DNA of 7,754 nt from the NCBI GenBank assembly GCA_002395225.1, contig DGWH01000044.1, positions 19,243 through 26,996 of the forward strand. Direction: 5' to 3'. Source of the DNA: Christensenella sp. UBA4263. GTDB taxonomy: Bacteria; Bacillota; Clostridia; Christensenellales; Aristaeellaceae. How positions within the stretch are numbered: position 1 is the stretch's first letter; every line of letters begins with the position of its first letter. This document shows positions 5,847-7,754 of the stretch, in pieces. A model generated the notes under the pieces. That model searched no databases. It saw only the letters and a list, made by a program, of their open reading frames with translations, and was not told the DNA's origin. The position numbers and the translations under genes are program-made.

Positions 5847-7454
5847 TCATTCCTCATCGCCATTTTCCATGGGCATCTGGCCATACCTGGGTTTCCACCC
5901 ATGTTCCGTTCTCTCAAAATACTCCGGGTTTCTGATCGAGAACTTCTCATAATAACAGTTTGTATCACTCTGGGATTCGAAAGGAGTCATCCTGTTCTGA
6001 AACACCATGCACTTCTGATTTCTCAGAGCAAGGAACATTCTTGCCTTCCGATCAACATCTACACCCGTTTCATTCTGAATATATGTCGAAATCACGGATG
6101 AAATGAAACTCATCAGCAAATGCCCATACATCGCTTCTTCATCCTGAATACGCAAAGGAGCTAATTTGGCCAAACCGTTCACGAGATCAAAGAATCGCTT
6201 TATGGCTTGATGAATAGAATCAGCTTCGATGATCTCCTCGCTTTTATATGGAAACGAGGATAAAAGGATAAAGAAACCGGCATTTTGAAAGATCTCATGC
6301 ATCTCTTTCAGCGTTGGTTCCTTTTTTGCCGATTCACGTGCCTTCCTCGTCGAGCACTTCATTGCTTTATGGCTCTCATCTCCAGCGGGATCAACATCAT
6401 GGCAAAGATACGCATATACTTCCTTCCCATCCAGTGTTATGGGAACCTTTTTGACGTACACATATCTGCCTTTATATTCAACCATTGTATACTCACTCTG
6501 GAATGCTGATGCATGCCTGGATTTGAGGGCTTTATATTCCGGCCAGTCTTCGCTCATGCGAGTGACAAATTCAACTTCTTTTTCGAGCAGTTCCCTGATG
6601 TTCCTGTATGAGCAACAGCCAGGATCAAACATAAACAGATCTGTAGAGAAGCCACGAAGACTCATCTCGTCCGCAGTTTTTACCAAAGTCGAAACATCAA
6701 CGCATTTGTCCTCAACAACACGAAACAGAATCGGAAATCCGGAGTGTCTCTGTATGGATACGATCAGTCTTGCCTCCCGACTGGCTTTCCCGTCAGGATG
6801 ACCGGCTGCCTGAAACCCGAAATGAATACTGTTGGGGATGCCGGAACTGTCAAGGATTGAGGCTTTATCTGTCGAGACATACTTGTCCAGCCACTGCATG
6901 TGGGCATTGAAAAAAGCATTCCTTCCTTCATCGTCACCAATAGCCTTCAGAAAAGCCAGGATATGCCGGGACGTCAGATCAGTATCCGGATATAAGACCT
7001 GACACAGATTTCCCTCATACCAGGTCTGCGCATGACAATTTGCTGAGGAATTGAGTGTATAGTAGCAAATCATCGAGTAGATCATGTCTTTGTTAGGATA
7101 CGGAATGGCATCAATGACCTCATCGTAGTGGATCTTCTTCAATAATTCCGAAACAAAGTACGTGTCACCAAAGTCAAGCAATCGTTTTTTCTTCTTTCGT
7201 CCATCATCTTTCCATTCAGACGAAAATGATTCCGGGACAGGAAGGAAGGCAGCTTTCAATGGATCATACCTGAACATCCCGCGCTTTCTGTTCCAGAAAA
7301 TCAACTGTTCTTTGTCAACAACTCGTCCCAGATGTTCCTGGGATTCTTTTCGAGGTCCGTTGTCTGTATTAATGGTTTTGCCGACTAATTTGCCGTACAG
7401 TCTCCCCCTGTTAGACTGGAACACAATTTTCACATCGCCATATGTTTCAATCAA
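5847..7454 (-). CDS. DDE transposase, IS1634/IS4 type, possibly inactive
   Basis: A 535-residue protein with the overall plan of IS1634-type DDE transposases (usual length about 500-600): a basic N-terminal part, then the RNase H-like core interrupted by a beta-rich insertion. Asp202 (SILDSSGI) and Asp277 (LFMFDPGCCSYRNIREL) are the first two catalytic acids. The third is expected in the Y-x2-R-x3-E-x6-K helix near FILLSSFPYKSEEI; the aligned stretch SIHQAIKRFFDLVN (413-426) has Lys419 at the Glu position, Ser for Tyr, His for Arg and Asn for Lys, although the following PLRIQDEEAMYGHLLMSFIS matches the family well. Translation must start at TTG 7454, because the ATG at 7458 is out of frame. 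The frame is otherwise intact. It looks less GC-rich than the TRAP genes, fitting recent arrival. Domesticated or dead copy are both possible. Confidence 0.8.
   Translation of the reverse strand: MIETYGDVKIVFQSNRGRLYGKLVGKTINTDNGPRKESQEHLGRVVDKEQLIFWNRKRGMFRYDPLKAAFLPVPESFSSEWKDDGRKKKKRLLDFGDTYFVSELLKKIHYDEVIDAIPYPNKDMIYSMICYYTLNSSANCHAQTWYEGNLCQVLYPDTDLTSRHILAFLKAIGDDEGRNAFFNAHMQWLDKYVSTDKASILDSSGIPNSIHFGFQAAGHPDGKASREARLIVSIQRHSGFPILFRVVEDKCVDVSTLVKTADEMSLRGFSTDLFMFDPGCCSYRNIRELLEKEVEFVTRMSEDWPEYKALKSRHASAFQSEYTMVEYKGRYVYVKKVPITLDGKEVYAYLCHDVDPAGDESHKAMKCSTRKARESAKKEPTLKEMHEIFQNAGFFILLSSFPYKSEEIIEADSIHQAIKRFFDLVNGLAKLAPLRIQDEEAMYGHLLMSFISSVISTYIQNETGVDVDRKARMFLALRNQKCMVFQNRMTPFESQSDTNCYYEKFSIRNPEYFERTEHGWKPRYGQMPMENGDEE
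5847..7454 (-). mobile_element. Insertion-sequence core, ends not located
   Basis: The transposase gene marks an insertion sequence, but I cannot place its ends. No convincing terminal inverted repeat or target duplication was found by eye between 5767-5846 and 7455-7600, so the coordinates are those of the gene only. The element, if entire, must fit between the permease stop and the 5S rRNA terminator. Confidence 0.4.
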
Positions 7455-7470
7455 TCATGATCCTCCTCCC
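7447..7470 (-). promoter_or_regulatory. Ribosome site with a decoy ATG and the real TTG start of the transposase
   Basis: On the minus strand GGGAGGAGG (7470-7462) is followed by ATC, then ATG ATT GAT TGA (7458-7447), a three-codon frame, with the transposase TTG (7454-7452) inside it in another frame. TTG is seven bases from the ribosome site and comes directly after an in-frame TGA, so no other upstream start exists. ATTG is tandemly repeated here (7457-7450 on the minus strand). Confidence 0.65.
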
Positions 7471-7563
7471 TATACTGTTATCCTGTTCCTCATGGAAAGA
7501 AATGCATGCCCTGTCATCCGACATCGTATCTGATCAATACCATTCAGCTTAATCCAGATAATC

Positions 7564-7594
7564 AAAAAAGAACCCTGCAAAAGCAAGGTTCTTT
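7564..7594 (-). terminator. Terminator of the rRNA operon
   Basis: On the minus strand a stem with one mismatch (AGAACCTTGC with GCAGGGTTCT, loop TTTT) is followed by a run of six T. It lies seven bases past the 3' end of the 5S gene, where an rRNA operon terminator is expected. Any leak-through would run toward the transposase gene. Confidence 0.85.
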
Positions 7595-7600
7595 ATGGAA

Positions 7601-7716
7601 TCCGGCAGCGTCCTACTCTCCCGGGCCGTCTCCAGCCAAGTACCATCGGCGCTGAAAGGCTTAACTTCTGTGTTCGGTATGGGAACAGGTGGATCCCTTT
7701 CGCTGTCGCCACCGGA
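7601..7716 (-). rRNA. rrf: 5S ribosomal RNA
   Basis: A complete 116-base 5S rRNA read on the minus strand. The ends TCCGGTGGCGA and GCTGCCGGA form the closing helix I. The conserved loop C stretch CCGAACACAGAAGTTAAG, the GATGGTACT of helix IV and loop E, and GGGAGAGTAGGACG near the 3' end are all present. The length of 116 is the usual Firmicutes form. It is the last gene of an rRNA operon coming from beyond the right edge and ends just before a terminator. Confidence 0.97.
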
Positions 7717-7754
7717 ATTGTCCAGGGGTTGTACCCTGAAAACCGCACATCCAG
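7717..7754 (-). other. 23S-5S spacer, probable 3' side of the 23S processing stem
   Basis: On the minus strand this reads CTGGATGTGCGGTTTTCAGG onward to the 5S. Its complement, TACCCTGAAAACCGCACA, has the form of the leader that commonly precedes 23S genes in Firmicutes. The leader and trailer of 23S pair into the RNase III processing stalk, so this is probably the trailer, and the 23S 3' end should be just past the window. A local CAGGG/CCCTG stem (7723-7738) is also possible. Confidence 0.5.

Noticed and set aside
5819..7534. Possible terminal inverted repeats of the insertion sequence: ATCAGATGCCATC at 5819-5831 and ATCAGATACGATG on the minus strand at 7534-7522
   Set aside because: Only the first seven bases match without a break, the left copy is part of the terminator stem, and no target duplication flanks the pair.
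1..7754. CRISPR array, tRNA genes, toxin-antitoxin or phage defence system
   Set aside because: No regularly spaced repeats, no tRNA-like cloverleaf with a GTTCRA arm, and no relevant protein family was recognised on either strand.

Overview
The window looks like a piece of a Bacillota (Firmicutes) chromosome of moderate GC content, probably a clostridial or erysipelotrichial gut or rumen type. The reasons are strong GGAGG-type ribosome binding sites, a Firmicutes-like 5S rRNA, TTGACA/TATAAT-type promoters and a TAXI-type TRAP transporter with a fused permease. The taxon is an inference; no diagnostic gene is complete enough to name a genus.

Left part (1-2090, minus strand): a nicotinamidase-like cysteine hydrolase (4-546) lies 67 bases downstream of a CCA-adding/poly(A)-polymerase-family nucleotidyltransferase (614-1975). 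Both probably depend on a good promoter at 2046-2074. The nucleotidyltransferase is odd: it begins with a convincing Sec signal peptide, and its nucleotide-template motif reads QDGRK where the family has EDxxR.

Middle (2090-5840, plus strand): a divergent intergenic region with small repeats leads into a 41-residue single-pass membrane protein (2206-2331) that has its own extended -10 promoter and a very strong terminator. About 340 bases without a gene follow, holding several short symmetric elements and a promoter. Next comes a two-gene TRAP transporter: a TAXI-family solute receptor (2675-3628) and a fused small-plus-large subunit permease (3742-5766). Their spacer carries a hairpin and a perfect 19-base dyad. 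Receptor and permease together would import an organic anion (substrate not readable from sequence) driven by an ion gradient. A perfect 18-bp-stem bidirectional terminator ends the unit.

Right part (5840-7754, minus strand): an IS1634/IS4-type DDE transposase gene (5847-7454) with a TTG start next to a 4-base tandem duplication, and with its Y-R-E-K catalytic signature apparently eroded. Upstream of it lies the end of an rRNA operon: the 23S-5S spacer, the 5S gene (7601-7716) and its terminator. The 23S gene should lie just beyond the right edge.

I see no CRISPR array, phage gene, tRNA or recognisable defence system. The most unusual item is the apparently exported nucleotidyltransferase; most of the rest is ordinary chromosome with one insertion sequence.
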